Positions 32,009-41,248 of a stretch of DNA of 64,000 bases are shown piece after piece; positions within the stretch are counted from its first letter, which is position 1, and each line of letters opens with the position of its first letter. A program made the position numbers and the translations under genes. This DNA is from Streptomyces sp. P9-A4 (GTDB taxonomy: Bacteria; Actinomycetota; Actinomycetes; Streptomycetales; Streptomycetaceae), in assembly GCF_036634195.1 (NCBI RefSeq), contig NZ_JAZIFY010000001.1, forward strand, positions 1-64,000. Direction: 5' to 3'. The notes below the pieces were generated by a model. The model searched no databases. It was given only the letters and a program-made list of their open reading frames with translations, and was not told where the DNA came from.

Positions 32009-33529
32009 TCACCCTCGTGCCGGTGATCGTCCCTGTGCCTGTGCCTGTGCCTGTGCTGTTTCCGGGGTCGTACGGTCGAAGCGGAGCGCCCGGTCCTCGA
32101 TCGGGGAGCGGCTCAGGGCGCGGCGGTCGCGGTAGTAGTTGTTCCGGATCCGCCACGGGTCGCGGGTGCCCTGGCGGGGCATGATCGTGTCGCCGCGCGC
32201 GATGTAGCCGGAGGTCAGCGACTCCCCCATGACGGACACCGAGGAGCGGTCGGCCTCGGCGGCGACGGGGGTGACGCTGGTGTGTCCGTGCCGGTCCATG
32301 TGTGCGATCAGCCTGCTGACGTAGCCGCTGGCGAGATCGGCCTTGAGGGTCCAGGACGCGTTGGTATAGCCGATGATCATCGCCAGGTTGGGCACGCCGT
32401 CGAGCATCACCCCCTTGTAGAGGAGGTGGTCGCGGGTGACGACGGGTTTCCCGTCGACCGCCATCTCCATGCCGCCGGCGAGCTGCATCCGCAGGCCGGT
32501 GGCCGTGACGACGATGTCGGCGGGGATCTCCTCGCCGGACCCGACCTTGACGCCGGTCTCCGTGAACGTCTCGATGTGGTCGGTGACGACGGACGCCCTG
32601 CCGCTCCTGAGCGTCGTGAAGAGGTCGCCGCCCGGCACGACGCAGAGCCGTTGGTCCCAGGGCTTGTACGCAGGGGTGAAGTGGCGCATGTCGACGCTCT
32701 TGCCGAGGCGGGCGCGCACCCCGGCGAGGAGGATCCGGCGCATGGTCCGGGGCGCCTTGCGGCAGAGCGCGTACAGGCCGCGCTGGAGCGCGATGTTGCG
32801 GGCGCGCCCGATCCGGTGGACGAGCCGCGCGGGGACGCGCAGCCGGCGCAGGACGACCGAGACCGGGTCGTCGGCGGGCAGCGCCATGATGTACGTGGGT
32901 GAGCGCTGGAGCATGGTGACGTGGGCGGCGGCGCCGGCCATCGCGGGTACGAGGGTGATGGCGGTGGCGCCGCTGCCGATGACGACCACGCGCCTGCCGG
33001 TGTGGTCGAGGTCCTCGGGCCAGTGCTGGGGGTGCAGGAACGTGCCGCCGAAGCGTTCTTCGCCGGGGAACCGCGGGCGGTGGCCCGCGTCGTAGTCGTA
33101 GTAGCCGGTGGCACCGACGAGGAAGCGGGCGGTGCGGACCTCGGTCGCGCCGGTGGTCTCGTCCACGGTCTCGACGGTCCAGCGCCCCTCATCGCTCGAC
33201 CAGTCCGCCCGGACGGCCCTGCGGCCGAAGAGGACGCGGTCGCCGACGCCGTGTTCCTCGGCCGTCGCCCGGACGTAGCGGCGGATGTCCGAGCCGTCGG
33301 CGAGCACCTTGGTGCCGTGCCAGGCGCGGAAGCCGTAGCCGAAGGTGTACATGTCCGAGTCGGAGCGGATGCCCGGGTAGCGGAACAGGTCCCAGGTGCC
33401 GCCGATCGCGGCGCGCCGTTCGAGGATGGCGTAGGTGGTGCCGGGGTTGCCGGACTCCAGGTGGCAGGCGGCGCCGACACCGGAGAGGCCCGCGCCGATG
33501 ATCAGCACGTCGACGTGCTCGTACTCCAT
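32009..33529 (-). CDS. Flavin-containing monooxygenase (EthA/AlmA-like Baeyer-Villiger type)
   Basis: A 506-residue FAD/NADPH monooxygenase. It shows the FAD Rossmann motif VLIIGAGLSGVGAACHL, GGTWDLFRYPGIRSDSDMYT, the Baeyer-Villiger fingerprint F-x-G-x-x-x-H-x-x-x-W-P (FGGTFLHPQHWP) and the NADPH motif VVVIGSGATAITLVPA. The closest recognisable types are EthA and AlmA, which oxidise ketones, thiocarbonyls or long-chain alkanes. ATG 33529 has AGGGGG 6 bp upstream; ATG 33535 is nearly equivalent. The C-terminus includes a short Ala-Gln repeat encoded by four CCTGTG-complement units (32033-32056). It is divergent from a TetR regulator. Confidence 0.87.
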   Translation of the reverse strand: MEYEHVDVLIIGAGLSGVGAACHLESGNPGTTYAILERRAAIGGTWDLFRYPGIRSDSDMYTFGYGFRAWHGTKVLADGSDIRRYVRATAEEHGVGDRVLFGRRAVRADWSSDEGRWTVETVDETTGATEVRTARFLVGATGYYDYDAGHRPRFPGEERFGGTFLHPQHWPEDLDHTGRRVVVIGSGATAITLVPAMAGAAAHVTMLQRSPTYIMALPADDPVSVVLRRLRVPARLVHRIGRARNIALQRGLYALCRKAPRTMRRILLAGVRARLGKSVDMRHFTPAYKPWDQRLCVVPGGDLFTTLRSGRASVVTDHIETFTETGVKVGSGEEIPADIVVTATGLRMQLAGGMEMAVDGKPVVTRDHLLYKGVMLDGVPNLAMIIGYTNASWTLKADLASGYVSRLIAHMDRHGHTSVTPVAAEADRSSVSVMGESLTSGYIARGDTIMPRQGTRDPWRIRNNYYRDRRALSRSPIEDRALRFDRTTPETAQAQAQAQGRSPARG

Positions 33530-33668
33530 GTCCATCCCCCTCTGTCGCCGACCCGCACGTGTCTCGTGGCGGGCGGTGCGGCGCGGGACCGGCGCCACGG
33601 CCTCCGGGTGCGTTCCTACGGTACGGAGGTGGAACGGCCGGCCCCGGGCCGGTGGGAACTCCCGGGCC

Positions 33669-33685
33669 GGTAACGGGAATTTACC
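33669..33685. promoter_or_regulatory. Candidate TetR operator GGTAA-N7-TTACC
   Basis: A 17-bp dyad (GGTAA 33669-33673, TTACC 33681-33685) lies between the divergent monooxygenase and TetR genes, with a second GGTAA half-site at 33712-33716. Its position is right for a repressor controlling both promoters. Confidence 0.4.
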
Positions 33686-33803
33686 TGTGTCACCGCGTCC
33701 AGGGTACCGACGGTAACGCGATCTGCGCCACCCCTTGCGAAGCGGGGAGGCCAGGGGCGCGCCGGGCCCGCCGGGTACGATCCACGCCGTGGCGGAGAGA
33801 CAC

Positions 33804-34553
33804 ATGCGCAACGACGGCAGGCCGGACGGCCGGGACACCCGCTGGACCGGCCACCGCGCCGAGCGGCGCGAGCAGCTCCTCACGGCCGCACTCACCGTCA
33901 TCTCCCGCGAGGGCACGTCGGTCAGCGTCGCGGCGATCGGCGCCGAGGCCGGGATGCCCCGCTCCGTCGTCTACCGGATCTTCCCCGGCCGCGAGGATCT
34001 GGACGAGCGGATCCGGGCCCGGATCCTCGACGACCTGATGGCCGCGCTGTCCCCCGCACTCGACCCGAAGGGCACGATCCGGGGCGCGATCGAGCTCGCG
34101 GCGAGCACGTACGTGGGCTGGGTGGCGGAGCACCCGCGGCTCCATCAGTTCCTCGGCACGGGCCCGCAGGGGCTTCCTGTCACCGGCTCCCCCGCCGTGA
34201 CGGGAACGCGCACCGCCGTCGCCCGCGACCTGGCGCGGCTCCTGGACTCGTACGCCGTCCAGTTGCTCGACGGAAGGCGGGCGCCGGCGGGTTTCAGCCT
34301 CAACCTGGCGTTCGGCATGGTCGGGCTGGTGGACGGGGTCGTCAACCACTGGGCCGCCCATCCCGGGACGCGAAGCTCCCTCGACGACCTGACGCACTTT
34401 CTGAGCGACGCACTGTGGGGCATCCTCTCGGCGGCCACGCCACGGCTGGGGCTCCGGCTCGACCCGGACCAGCCGATCGGCCCGAATCCGGACGTGCCGC
34501 CCGGCGCTCCCCCGCTGTCGGAGAGCCGGGCGGGCGGGGCGGGGCGGCGCTGA
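33804..34553 (+). CDS. TetR-family transcriptional regulator
   Basis: A 249-residue regulator. The N-terminal DNA-binding unit reads ERREQLLTAALTVISREG, then VSVAAIGAEAGMPRSVVYRIF. The helical ligand-binding domain follows (TYVGWVAEHPRLHQFLG, FSLNLAFGMVGLVDGVVNHW), and the tail is Pro-rich and disordered. ATG 33804 has GGAG at 6 bp; a GTG at 33789 is an in-frame alternative. Divergent orientation and the shared intergenic dyad suggest it represses the monooxygenase/oxygenase/reductase operon, recalling the EthR-EthA arrangement. Confidence 0.85.
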   Translation: MRNDGRPDGRDTRWTGHRAERREQLLTAALTVISREGTSVSVAAIGAEAGMPRSVVYRIFPGREDLDERIRARILDDLMAALSPALDPKGTIRGAIELAASTYVGWVAEHPRLHQFLGTGPQGLPVTGSPAVTGTRTAVARDLARLLDSYAVQLLDGRRAPAGFSLNLAFGMVGLVDGVVNHWAAHPGTRSSLDDLTHFLSDALWGILSAATPRLGLRLDPDQPIGPNPDVPPGAPPLSESRAGGAGRR

Positions 34554-35040
34554 CCGGGCCGATCGGGGCGGGAGCGGCCGGGGCGGGGCGGCGGGGATCG
34601 GGGCCCGCCGGGGAGATCGAGGCGGGGCGGCGCCGATCGGACCCGGCCCATGTCCGCCCTGTGCCGGTATCATCCGATTTGCTCGGTGCCGTCTGTGCCG
34701 CCGCCTCATTGATCAGCGCCTGAAGCCGCTCAGACAACGTCGCTGGATCTGGTCTCCCATCACCTCCTGGCAGGCCAGGAGACTTTCCCGGGTCTCCGGA
34801 GTGAGCCTCGACGAGGCCTGGATCAGGATTCGGCTGACCACCCACCCCGAGGAGTCCCACCTCGCCCTCACCCGCGACCTGTTGGCGAAGGTCCTGTTCG
34901 CCCGGCGCACCGAGTGAATCCGCGCCGGCGGGAGCGACGAGTAAACAGGTGTGCGATTGTCGGTCGCGCGTGATAGTCACTACCTCCACGGAGAGGGTGA
35001 TCACTGGCCTCCCCGTTCGGACACGGCAAGGGGTGGGCAC
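34554..35040. other. Intergenic stretch with G-rich tract and hairpin
   Basis: No gene is supported. The first 60 bases contain several GGGG runs (34565-34603) with potential to form a G-quadruplex. A perfect 8-bp hairpin lies at 34764-34781. A short plus-strand frame from GTG 34801 to 34917 (38 residues, helical, Leu/Arg-rich) follows; it continues an open frame without its own start, so it may be a remnant. AAGGGG before 35041 is the ribosome binding site of the next gene. Confidence 0.35.
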
Positions 35041-36018
35041 ATGGCGTTGCTGGGTGACTGGGGGGTCACGCTGGGGAAATGGGCCGGACGGCCCCCCGCG
35101 CGCGTGGAGAAGGACTCCGGCGATCCCGCCGTACGACAGGTGCGGGAGGCAGCCGAGGCGGCGGACTGGGCGACGGTGCGGGAGGTGCTGGAAGCACGTC
35201 CCGAGAGCGAGGGCCGCGTGGGTCTGCTGTGGGCCGTCGGGGAGACCGCCGGGGCGGAGCGCTGGCTCTCGCACGTCGTCGAAGCGGAACCGGAAGCGCC
35301 GCTCCCCCGGCTCGTGGCCGGAATCCGTCAGATCAACTGGGGCTGGGAGGCACGTACCTCGGCCCGCGCCTCGCAGGTCTCGCGCGAGCAGTTCGAGGTG
35401 TTCCATTCCCGTCTGCGCACCGCGGAGGAATGGCTGTACGAGGTCGCCGAGCGCGAGCCCGGGTGGGTCTCCCCCTGGTACGCCCTCCAGGTGACCGGAC
35501 GCGGTCTCGAAGTGGGCCAGGTCATGGCACGGCGCCGTTTCGAGGCGACCGTGCGGCGCGACCCCCAGCATCTGCGGGCGCACCAGCAGCAGTTGCAGCA
35601 GGTCTGCGACAAGTGGGGCGGTTCGCACGAGGAGATGCACGCCTTCGCCCGCGACGCCGCCTTCGGCGCCCCCGGCGGCACGCTGCTCGGCCAGCTCGTC
35701 GCCGTCGCCCACATCGAGGAGTGGCTCTCGCTCGACTCGGGGCCGGACGCCGCGTACATCCGTCGCGACGACGTGAAGGCCTCCCTGCACCGGGCCGCCG
35801 AGCACTCCTACCGGCATCCCGACTTCGTCCGCGGCGACGGCTGGACCCAGGTCCTCAACACCTTCGCCATGGCCTTCTCCCTCGCGGGCGAGCCCTCCGC
35901 CGCCCGCGAGTGCTTCCGGGCCACCGAGGGCCGTGTCACCGAGTTCCCCTGGTACTACCTGGACGGGTCCGACCCCGCCGCGGCCTACCGAATGCTCCGG
36001 TCCGCGGCCGCGCGCTGA
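35041..36018 (+). CDS. Helical-repeat protein of the HSP90-like operon
   Basis: A 325-residue soluble protein of repeated helical pairs. Segments such as VREAAEAADWATVREVLEA, WLYEVAEREPGWVSPWYAL and RFEATVRRDPQHLRAHQQQL resemble degenerate TPR units. The motif KWGGSHEEMHAFARDAA recurs in DUF4034-like hypothetical proteins. No catalytic residues are evident. ATG 35041 has AAGGGG 7 bp upstream; the open frame ahead of it is not conserved-looking. It is the first of three codirectional genes leading to an HSP90-family ATPase and a giant TPR protein. It may act as an adaptor, an inference from neighbourhood only. Confidence 0.7.
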   Translation: MALLGDWGVTLGKWAGRPPARVEKDSGDPAVRQVREAAEAADWATVREVLEARPESEGRVGLLWAVGETAGAERWLSHVVEAEPEAPLPRLVAGIRQINWGWEARTSARASQVSREQFEVFHSRLRTAEEWLYEVAEREPGWVSPWYALQVTGRGLEVGQVMARRRFEATVRRDPQHLRAHQQQLQQVCDKWGGSHEEMHAFARDAAFGAPGGTLLGQLVAVAHIEEWLSLDSGPDAAYIRRDDVKASLHRAAEHSYRHPDFVRGDGWTQVLNTFAMAFSLAGEPSAARECFRATEGRVTEFPWYYLDGSDPAAAYRMLRSAAAR

Positions 36019-36160
36019 GGCGCCCGCCGGGCGGGGCACGCGCGGCTCCCGCCCGGCCCCCGTCGTCGGCGCGCTCCCGCGCACCACGCCCGACCACTCC
36101 CGTCCGTCCCGTCGCCGGCGCCCTCATCGCGCCGGCGCGACCACCGAAAGACTCCGCCAG

Positions 36161-38023
36161 GTGCCCCACTCCGAATCCGCTCACACCTTCCAGGTCGACC
36201 TGCGCGGTCTGGTCGACCTGCTCTCCCACCACCTCTACTCCAGCCCTCGCGTCTATCTGCGCGAACTGCTGCAGAACGCCGTGGACGCCATCACCGCACG
36301 GCAGGCCCTCGACCCCTCCGCGCCCGGCACCATCACCGTGCGCACCGGTGACACCCTGACCGTCACGGACAGCGGCGTCGGCCTGACCGAGGCCGATGTC
36401 CACCGCTTCCTCGCCACCATCGGACGCAGTTCGAAGCGCACCCCCGACGGCGTGCTCGACGGCGCCGGGCTCGACGCCGCCCGGGGCGACTTCATCGGCC
36501 AGTTCGGCATCGGGCTGCTCGCCTGCTTCGTCGTGGCCGACGAGATCACGGTGCTCAGCCGGTCCGCCAAGGACCCCTCGGCCCCCGCCGTGGAGTGGCG
36601 CGGCCACTCCGACGGCCGCTACACGATCCGGGCCCTGCCCGCCTCCGCCGTCCCCGAGCCGGGCACCACCGTCCGGCTGACCCCGCGCGCCGACAACGCC
36701 GAGTGGACGCACCCGGACCGTGTCGTGTCCCTGGCCCGGCACTACGGCGGCCTTCTGCGGCACGAGGTCACCGTCGTCGACCAGCGTGGCACCGGACACC
36801 GCGTCAACGAGGCGCCGCCGTGGGACCGTACCCACCGCTCCCCGCTGGCCCGGCGCGAGGCGATGACCGCGTACTGCCGCGAGCTCTTCGACTTCACCCC
36901 GCTCGACGCGATCGAGCTGGACCTGCCGGCGGCGGGACTGCACGGCGTCGCCTACGTCCTCCCCACGGCCGTGAGCCCGGCGCAGCGCAGGGGGCACCGC
37001 GTCCACCTCAAGGGCATGCTGCTCACCGACCAGGCGCACGAACTGCTGCCGGAGTGGGCCTTCTTCGTACGCTGCGTGGTCGACACCACGAGCCTGCGGC
37101 CGACGGCGTCGCGGGAGGCGCTGTACGAGGACGGCACCCTGTCGGCCGTACGGGACGCCCTGGGCGAGCGGATCCGTGACTGGCTCACCGGGCTGGCCGC
37201 CAGCGATCCTTCGCTGCTGCACCGCTTCATCGACACCCACCACCTCGCGGTCAAGGCGCTCGCCCGGCACGACGACGAGCTGTTGCGCATCGTGCTGCCG
37301 TGGCTGCCGTTCGAGACGACCGACGGCAACGTCACGCTTGAGGAGTTCGCCCGGACGCACCCGACGCTGCTGGTCACCCGCAGTGTGGAGGAGTTCCGCC
37401 AGGTCGCGCCGATCGCGGCGGCAGCCGGCCTGGGCGTCGTCAACGGCGGGTACACCTACGACCGCGACCTGGTGCTGCGGCTTCCAGAGATCCGCCCCGG
37501 CACGGCCGTCACGGACCTCGATCCGGCGACCGTCACCGCCCATCTCGACGCCGTGGACCCGGCCGCCGAGCTGCGGGCCGCCGCGTTCCTCTCCCTCGCC
37601 AGGGAGACGATCGCCGTCCACGACTGCGATGTCGTCCTGCGGGACTTCCAACCGGTGACCGCGCCCGCGCTGCTCCTCGACAACCGGGAGGCGCGGCACG
37701 AGCGGACCAGGTCGAGCATGGCCGCCGACAGCGACGGCCTCTGGGCCGACATCCTCGGCTCCCTGCGCCACGAGACCCCCCGGGCCCAGCTGGTCCTGAA
37801 CCATCTGAACCCGCTGGTCCGGCAGGCGATCACGATCTCCGAGCGCGGGCTCGCCGTCACCACCGCCGAGGCCCTGTACGGCCAGGCCCTGCTGCTCAGC
37901 CGCCGCCCGCTCCGGGCGAGCGAGAGCGCCCTGCTCAACCGGGCCTTCATCGGCCTGCTCACCCACGCCATGCACGACCCCGGCACGGCGGCGCCCGGCT
38001 CCGAGCCCCGGAAGGAACTGTAG
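36161..38023 (+). CDS. HSP90-family ATPase (HtpG-like)
   Basis: A 620-residue GHKL ATPase of the HSP90 family. The N-terminal nucleotide site is complete: YLRELLQNAVDA (E35, N39), VTDSGVGLTEADV (D70), FIGQFGIGLLACFVVADEI and GTTVRLTP. The middle domain shows FDFTPLDAIELDLP and the conserved LRPTASREALYEDG loop that supplies the catalytic arginine in HtpG. The C-terminal domain is shorter and divergent, ending SEPRKEL rather than MEEVD. The GTG start at 36161 has only a weak AAAG upstream. The stop abuts the ATG of the TPR gene (TAGATG), indicating coupled translation. A chaperone role is inferred; clients are unknown. Confidence 0.85.
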   Translation: MPHSESAHTFQVDLRGLVDLLSHHLYSSPRVYLRELLQNAVDAITARQALDPSAPGTITVRTGDTLTVTDSGVGLTEADVHRFLATIGRSSKRTPDGVLDGAGLDAARGDFIGQFGIGLLACFVVADEITVLSRSAKDPSAPAVEWRGHSDGRYTIRALPASAVPEPGTTVRLTPRADNAEWTHPDRVVSLARHYGGLLRHEVTVVDQRGTGHRVNEAPPWDRTHRSPLARREAMTAYCRELFDFTPLDAIELDLPAAGLHGVAYVLPTAVSPAQRRGHRVHLKGMLLTDQAHELLPEWAFFVRCVVDTTSLRPTASREALYEDGTLSAVRDALGERIRDWLTGLAASDPSLLHRFIDTHHLAVKALARHDDELLRIVLPWLPFETTDGNVTLEEFARTHPTLLVTRSVEEFRQVAPIAAAAGLGVVNGGYTYDRDLVLRLPEIRPGTAVTDLDPATVTAHLDAVDPAAELRAAAFLSLARETIAVHDCDVVLRDFQPVTAPALLLDNREARHERTRSSMAADSDGLWADILGSLRHETPRAQLVLNHLNPLVRQAITISERGLAVTTAEALYGQALLLSRRPLRASESALLNRAFIGLLTHAMHDPGTAAPGSEPRKEL

Positions 38024-41000
38024 ATGCTGGACACCCCCGAGGGCGTCGTCGAGGCGCTGCGCGAGAACGACGAGCGCCCCCACGGTCTGCCGCGCACCGT
38101 GACCGCCGAGGAGCTGGTCGAGGCCGCCGAGGTCTTCGAGAAGCCCGATGTCCTGGTCACGGCCCTGCTGGAGCTGATGGCGGCGTACGAGTTCACCGGT
38201 GAGCACCGCAAGTCGCCCGTGGCCTTCGCCCGGCTGCTGAAGCTGTGGGACTCGGCCCCCGAGGCGTTCAGCGACTGGGAAGCGCAGCAGGTCTTCTGGC
38301 GCTTCAAGTGGGTGACGACCTCGCTGCTCCAGGTGCCCGAGCTGCCGCTGACCGCCGTGCGCGGCTGGATCGGGCAGATGCGCGAGCGGTACGCGGCGGC
38401 CGGGCACGGCATGCAGCCGGTCGCCGCGATGGGCTACCACGTCGCGTCGCACACGGGCACGGACGTCGCCGACGCGTACGACCTGTGGGTGACCCGGCCG
38501 CGTACGCATCTCAGCGACTGCGGGGCCTGCGAGACCCGGCACCTCGCCCGGCACCGGACGGCGTCGGGCGACGACGCCGGGGCGCTCGACATCTGGCGTC
38601 CGGTCCTCGGCGGGGCCCAGAGCTGCACCGAGGAACCGCAGGTGAGCCAGGCGTACGCCCTGCTTCCGCTGTTGCGCCTCGGCCGGCTGGACGAGGCCCG
38701 CTCGCACCATCTCACCGGCTACCGGCGGGTCCGGGGCAACACCGGCACGCAGGAGGAGGTCGGCCTGCACCTGGAGTTCTGCGCGCTCTCGCGGAACGAG
38801 GGCCGGGGTCTGGAGATCCTCGCGGAGAACCGTCCGCTGTTCGAGGCGACCGGGGCTCCGCTGGCGCACCTGGAGTTCCTCACCGGCGTCGAGGTGCTGG
38901 CCGCCCGGCTCGTCGAGGACGGGCACACGGACACGCCGGTGGCCGGCCCGCCCGGCCGGAACTGGACCGCGGGGATGCTCACCGCGCATGTCCGGGCCGA
39001 GGCCGACCGGCTCGCCGCCGCCTTCGACGCGCGCAACGGGACGGCGGCCGTGGGCGATCGCCGCCGGGCGCGCCTCGCCCGGCGGCCCCTGCTCGACGAG
39101 CCGCTGCCGCTGGGACTGCGTACGGCCGCCTCGCCGGGTTCGGCGGCTCCTGCGGCCTCGGTGACTTCGGTGGCCGAGGCGGTGGCGCCGGCCGGGACGA
39201 GCGTTCCCGAGGACTTCTTCGAGCTGGTGACGGAGGCGCGTCGGCTGTCGCTGCTGGGGCATCCCGGGTCCACCCGGCTCTGGAAGCACGTCGCGGAGCG
39301 TTTCGCCGACGGCGGTACCGCCTACGACGATCGCCTCGGCCCCGAGGACCGGCTGCGTGCGACGCTCGCCGAGCAGCGCGCGTTCCAGCTCTCGGGTGAG
39401 AAGCGCGAGGCGGAGAGCATCGCCGAACTCGACCGTGCCACCGAGCTGTTCGAGCGGCTCTCGATGCCGTGGCACGCGCTGTCCACGCGGACGCGCGCGC
39501 TGGCGTGGGCGGCGGCGTCCGACGAAGCCGGGGACCGTGCGGCGGCGGACGGCGCGGACACCGTGCCCGCCGACGGCACCCCGCGGAAGGACGCGGAGGC
39601 GCTCGGGGCCGCCCTCGACGCGGCTCTGGGCGAGGCCGAACGGCTCAAGGCCGAGGTGCCGTTCACGGGTGACGCGCTCGGCGAGGCGGAGGCGTCGTCC
39701 GGGGCCGATCTGGCGCAGGAACGCGTCCTGGCGTACCTCGTCGTGCTGTACGCCGCCGCCTTCGCCGCCTACCACGAGGTGCACCGGCAGCTGCCCGACG
39801 CCCCCGAGGCCACGTGGGAGCGGTTCGAGGAGGCCGCCCGTACGTTGCGTACGGAGTCGGAGCGCCTCTCCATGCCCCATCACACGGCCCGGGCACGCGA
39901 GTTCGTCGCGGACCTGGCGCTGCGGCGCGGGGACACGGTCCTGGCCGAGTCCGAACTGCGAGCGGCGCTCCAGCACATCGAGGACTCCGGGCGGCCCTGG
40001 CGCGGTTCCCGCCCGCGCGCGCTGCTCGCGCAGGTCCTGCTCACCCGGGACGGGGCGGCGGAGGCCTCGGAGCTGCTGCACCGGGCGATCGCGGACGCGG
40101 TCCGGTACGACGACGTGGAGTTCCCGCTCGCGCCGACGTACTCGCTGCTCGGCCACGCCGCCTCGCACCTCGGGGACTCCGCCGGCGCGGTGCGCCATCT
40201 GTCCGAGGCCGCCGCGCGGTTCGACCAGGACGGCGAGCGCGAGGCGGCGACCGACGTACGGCTCCAGCTCGCCGACGTGCTGGCGCGCGGGGGGCAGCAG
40301 GCGGACGCGGTCGCCGTACTGGAGTCCGTGCTCTCCGACGAGGCCGCCCCTTCGCTCGACGAGCGCATGCTGGCCCAGGCCCGGCTGAACCTGGCCCGGG
40401 GACTGCGGGAGCTGGAGGAGTTCCTGCCGGCCGCCGAGGAGTTCCTGCGGCTCGCGGACACCGTGGCCACGTGGGAGGACGACCGCTCGGTCCACACGCT
40501 GGTCGCCGCCGACGCGGCGACGGCCCTGGCGATGGGCGGCCGTTGGGAGGCGGCCGAACTGGCGTACGCGCGTGCCGTCGCGTCGCACGCCGAGGCGCCG
40601 AACCCCTCCCTGATCATCCATATGATGCGCGAGTTCGCCCGTCTCACCGTGATGGCGAGGGAGGCGGAGGGTGTGGACGCGGCGCTGCGGTACCTGGACG
40701 AGGCCGACGCCGTCCTCGCGGCCGTACCGGAGGACGGGGAGGGCACGGAGGAGTTCGCGTCCTGGTACGAGAGCGGCGAGGTGCACTACCGCCGGTCCCG
40801 GGTCCTGGCGGAGGCGGACCGTTTCGAGGAGGCCCTGGCCGAGGCGGAGGCCGCTGTCGCCGACCACGAGCGCGGCGGGCCGCGGGGGGAGCTTCCGCGC
40901 GCCGAGGCGGTCCGGTTCGCCGCGCTCGTCGAGGGCAACGGCCTGGGGCGGTTCCAGGAGGCCGTCGCCCGGCTCACGACGGCGGCGGAACGCTGCCGGA

Positions 41001-41068
41001 AGGCGGACCTCACGGAGGCCGCCGGGATTCTCGACTCGCTGCGCCGGGATCTCGTGGCGCGCCAGTAG
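38024..41068 (+). CDS. Giant TPR protein partnered with HSP90-like ATPase
   Basis: A 1014-residue helical-repeat protein. Residues 1-160 are helical. C166-x2-C169-x3-H173-x3-H177 (SDCGACETRHLARH) is a possible metal site. From about 190 to the end there are many TPR-like pairs, for example ALLPLLRLGRLDEARSHHLT, ARLNLARGLRELEEFLPAAE and SRVLAEADRFEEALAEAEAA. An Ala/Pro-rich linker lies around 365-390. There is no signal peptide. The ATG directly follows the HSP90 stop, with AAGGAA at 38013. In eukaryotes TPR proteins are HSP90 co-chaperones; this gene pairing suggests an analogous scaffold, though no MEEVD anchor exists on the ATPase. Confidence 0.8.
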   Translation: MLDTPEGVVEALRENDERPHGLPRTVTAEELVEAAEVFEKPDVLVTALLELMAAYEFTGEHRKSPVAFARLLKLWDSAPEAFSDWEAQQVFWRFKWVTTSLLQVPELPLTAVRGWIGQMRERYAAAGHGMQPVAAMGYHVASHTGTDVADAYDLWVTRPRTHLSDCGACETRHLARHRTASGDDAGALDIWRPVLGGAQSCTEEPQVSQAYALLPLLRLGRLDEARSHHLTGYRRVRGNTGTQEEVGLHLEFCALSRNEGRGLEILAENRPLFEATGAPLAHLEFLTGVEVLAARLVEDGHTDTPVAGPPGRNWTAGMLTAHVRAEADRLAAAFDARNGTAAVGDRRRARLARRPLLDEPLPLGLRTAASPGSAAPAASVTSVAEAVAPAGTSVPEDFFELVTEARRLSLLGHPGSTRLWKHVAERFADGGTAYDDRLGPEDRLRATLAEQRAFQLSGEKREAESIAELDRATELFERLSMPWHALSTRTRALAWAAASDEAGDRAAADGADTVPADGTPRKDAEALGAALDAALGEAERLKAEVPFTGDALGEAEASSGADLAQERVLAYLVVLYAAAFAAYHEVHRQLPDAPEATWERFEEAARTLRTESERLSMPHHTARAREFVADLALRRGDTVLAESELRAALQHIEDSGRPWRGSRPRALLAQVLLTRDGAAEASELLHRAIADAVRYDDVEFPLAPTYSLLGHAASHLGDSAGAVRHLSEAAARFDQDGEREAATDVRLQLADVLARGGQQADAVAVLESVLSDEAAPSLDERMLAQARLNLARGLRELEEFLPAAEEFLRLADTVATWEDDRSVHTLVAADAATALAMGGRWEAAELAYARAVASHAEAPNPSLIIHMMREFARLTVMAREAEGVDAALRYLDEADAVLAAVPEDGEGTEEFASWYESGEVHYRRSRVLAEADRFEEALAEAEAAVADHERGGPRGELPRAEAVRFAALVEGNGLGRFQEAVARLTTAAERCRKADLTEAAGILDSLRRDLVARQ

Positions 41069-41116
41069 GGGCGAGCGGGCGGGCCGGCTCCGGACAACCG
41101 GCTCCTGTCAGCCGTT

Positions 41117-41139
41117 TCCGGGACCTCCTGGGTCCCGGA
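41117..41139 (+). terminator. Hairpin after HSP90-TPR operon
   Basis: A perfect 9-bp stem (41117-41125 with 41131-41139) with a 5-base loop lies about 50 bp past the TPR stop codon. It is a plausible terminator, without a T-tract as is common at high GC. Confidence 0.5.
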
Positions 41140-41248
41140 GACGGCCCCCGGTCGTCACCGTCTCGGGAAAGTTCGCCGGAACCCCTTCTCAGGCGCGGGT
41201 CCAACAAGAACCATGATCCGGGGAGTACCCGACCGAAGGAGGGTCCAA

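Noticed and set aside
34713..34910. A 65-residue minus-strand frame between the TetR gene and the HSP90-like operon
   Set aside because: No ribosome binding site, no conserved pattern, and it overlaps a perfect hairpin.
35936..40867. A 1643-residue minus-strand open frame opposite the HSP90-like and TPR genes
   Set aside because: Low-complexity, Arg/Gly/Val-rich translation with no domain; the plus strand has conserved GHKL and TPR motifs and good starts. It is an antisense artefact of codon bias.
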